Positions 63,164 to 64,000 of a stretch of 64,000 bases of DNA are shown one piece after another. The position numbers and the translations under genes were made by a program. Position 1 is the stretch's first letter. Every line of letters starts with the position of its first letter. Source of the stretch: Siphonodentalium dalli. Lineage: Eukaryota > Mollusca > Scaphopoda > Gadilida > Siphonodentaliidae. Location: positions 38,812,918-38,876,917 of the forward strand of contig CP136062.1 in the NCBI GenBank assembly GCA_032622095.1, written 5' to 3'. The notes beneath the pieces were generated by a model that was not told the DNA's origin, ran no database searches, and saw nothing but the letters and a program-made list of their open reading frames with translations.

Positions 63164-64000
63164 TATAAGACAGAGATAGATCATCTTTAATATTGGCACG
63201 AGTTGTAGGGTGGATACACACATGCATGTAATCTCTGTAAATATCGTGTATTTGGCGTTTTACATGGATCATACACACCCTGTAATATGTGTCCGCTGAC
63301 AACCCAATCATTGCGACTGTGTTTGACCACAGTGAGTTAAACTCTGAACCGCTGAAGAGCCGTTGACTGGGACGAAGTCGTCAGGCCGCTTAAAATAATT
63401 ATTCGCGCTATAACTCAAATGATCGACGTTCTGTTTAAATCATTGTCAATCTTCTATTGATGTTAATACCAGTGATGGCCTCTTCCCCAACGCAGGGGGC
63501 TATGAGCCCCAACATGCACGGGGAGCTATATTATCCCAGAAGCTACCGAATTCACCATTGCATATTTCCTCGACGGGGGTGTGTATGCAGCACCCTGAGT
63601 CCTGACACCCTGCTTTATAAATATCGTAGTAATGTCTGTCGTGTCTGTTTTATACGAGTGATCAATCTAATATGCAGCAATTTATGCTATTCATATAATT
63701 ATGAACATATTATACAGCTTTAAATTTGAATGCATGGTGTTGCTGTTTGTCTTCATTCTGCGAAAGGGTTGCCTAGCTACGAGTTCCCAACTACGTCACA
63801 TTTCTTCTCTTGTGTTATACAGTTATACATGTATACCCAAAATTTACAACTATGGAATATTTAAGTAAAACATTATATTGTAATTCTTGCCCAGATATCG
63901 CGGCTGATACATTCAATTAACTCCCTTAGTTATTGGAAGCTTTCGGGAACCAGCCCCTCCCCCAATCATGGATTATGGTCGAAAATGTTATAATTCAAGC
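63164..64000. other. right edge, no gene recognised
   Basis: I searched the - strand here for a TM1-type VMAT exon (LDN...PIIP) and did not see one. The 88-codon + strand frame at 63457-63723 includes a locally GC-rich start but no domain I recognise. Confidence 0.45.

Noticed and set aside
63457-63723. 88-codon + strand frame at the right edge
   Set aside because: It has a locally richer GC content but no recognisable domain or splice context; left unannotated as a gene.

Overview
The window is nuclear DNA from an animal, most likely a marine bilaterian invertebrate (possibly a lophotrochozoan; the lineage is a low-confidence inference). It is AT-rich, has GT-AG introns of 2-5 kb, and is packed with short non-autonomous mobile elements and minisatellites. 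Two protein-coding loci can be supported, arranged tail to tail. I see no prokaryotic signatures, rRNA, tRNA or CRISPR array.

Gene 1 (+ strand, 8915-9847) is the terminal exon of a Golgi-type carbohydrate sulfotransferase of the Sulfotransfer_2 / CHST8-14 (HNK-1ST-like) family. It carries both PAPS-binding motifs and the C-terminal signature. Its upstream exon(s), which should encode the cytosolic tail and signal anchor, were not found.

Gene 2 (- strand, 19926 to 60470 and beyond) is a vesicular monoamine transporter (VMAT, SLC18A1/2 type). I assembled 14 coding exons by hand. They join in phase and give 408 C-terminal residues, from just before TM2 to a stop after an acidic tail. The N-terminal exon(s) with TM1 and most of the luminal loop lie beyond the right edge. 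The assembly keeps the VMAT-diagnostic charged residues of TM2, TM4, TM7, TM10 and TM11 and a KEEK + dileucine-like trafficking motif.

Layout: 1-8.9 kb holds three-part repeat sequence (a 2.8-kb non-coding element made of ~150-bp modules, a TTAA-bounded MITE, and a 322-bp tandem repeat). 8.9-9.85 kb is the sulfotransferase exon. 9.9-19.6 kb is intergenic, with nested MITEs. 19.6-60.5 kb is the VMAT gene, whose introns are mostly MITEs and minisatellites. 60.5-64 kb is probably further VMAT intron and repeats.

The most unusual observations are these. (1) At four of the 14 VMAT exons the exon-intron junction itself is tandemly duplicated, in one case giving 15 copies of a GTGAGT donor on a 26-bp period. 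(2) A module of two 67-nt near-perfect hairpins recurs about ten times, carried inside at least two unrelated MITE frames (TTAA/CCCTTTACCC and TATA/TGTGACCCGCC ends). (3) A 137-bp, 65/68-matched palindrome with a 1-nt centre lies just downstream of the VMAT stop codon. (4) A 72-bp hairpin insertion has its empty site elsewhere in the window. (5) The same MITE family sits just after the stop codons of both genes, in the orientation that puts an AATAAA on each sense strand.
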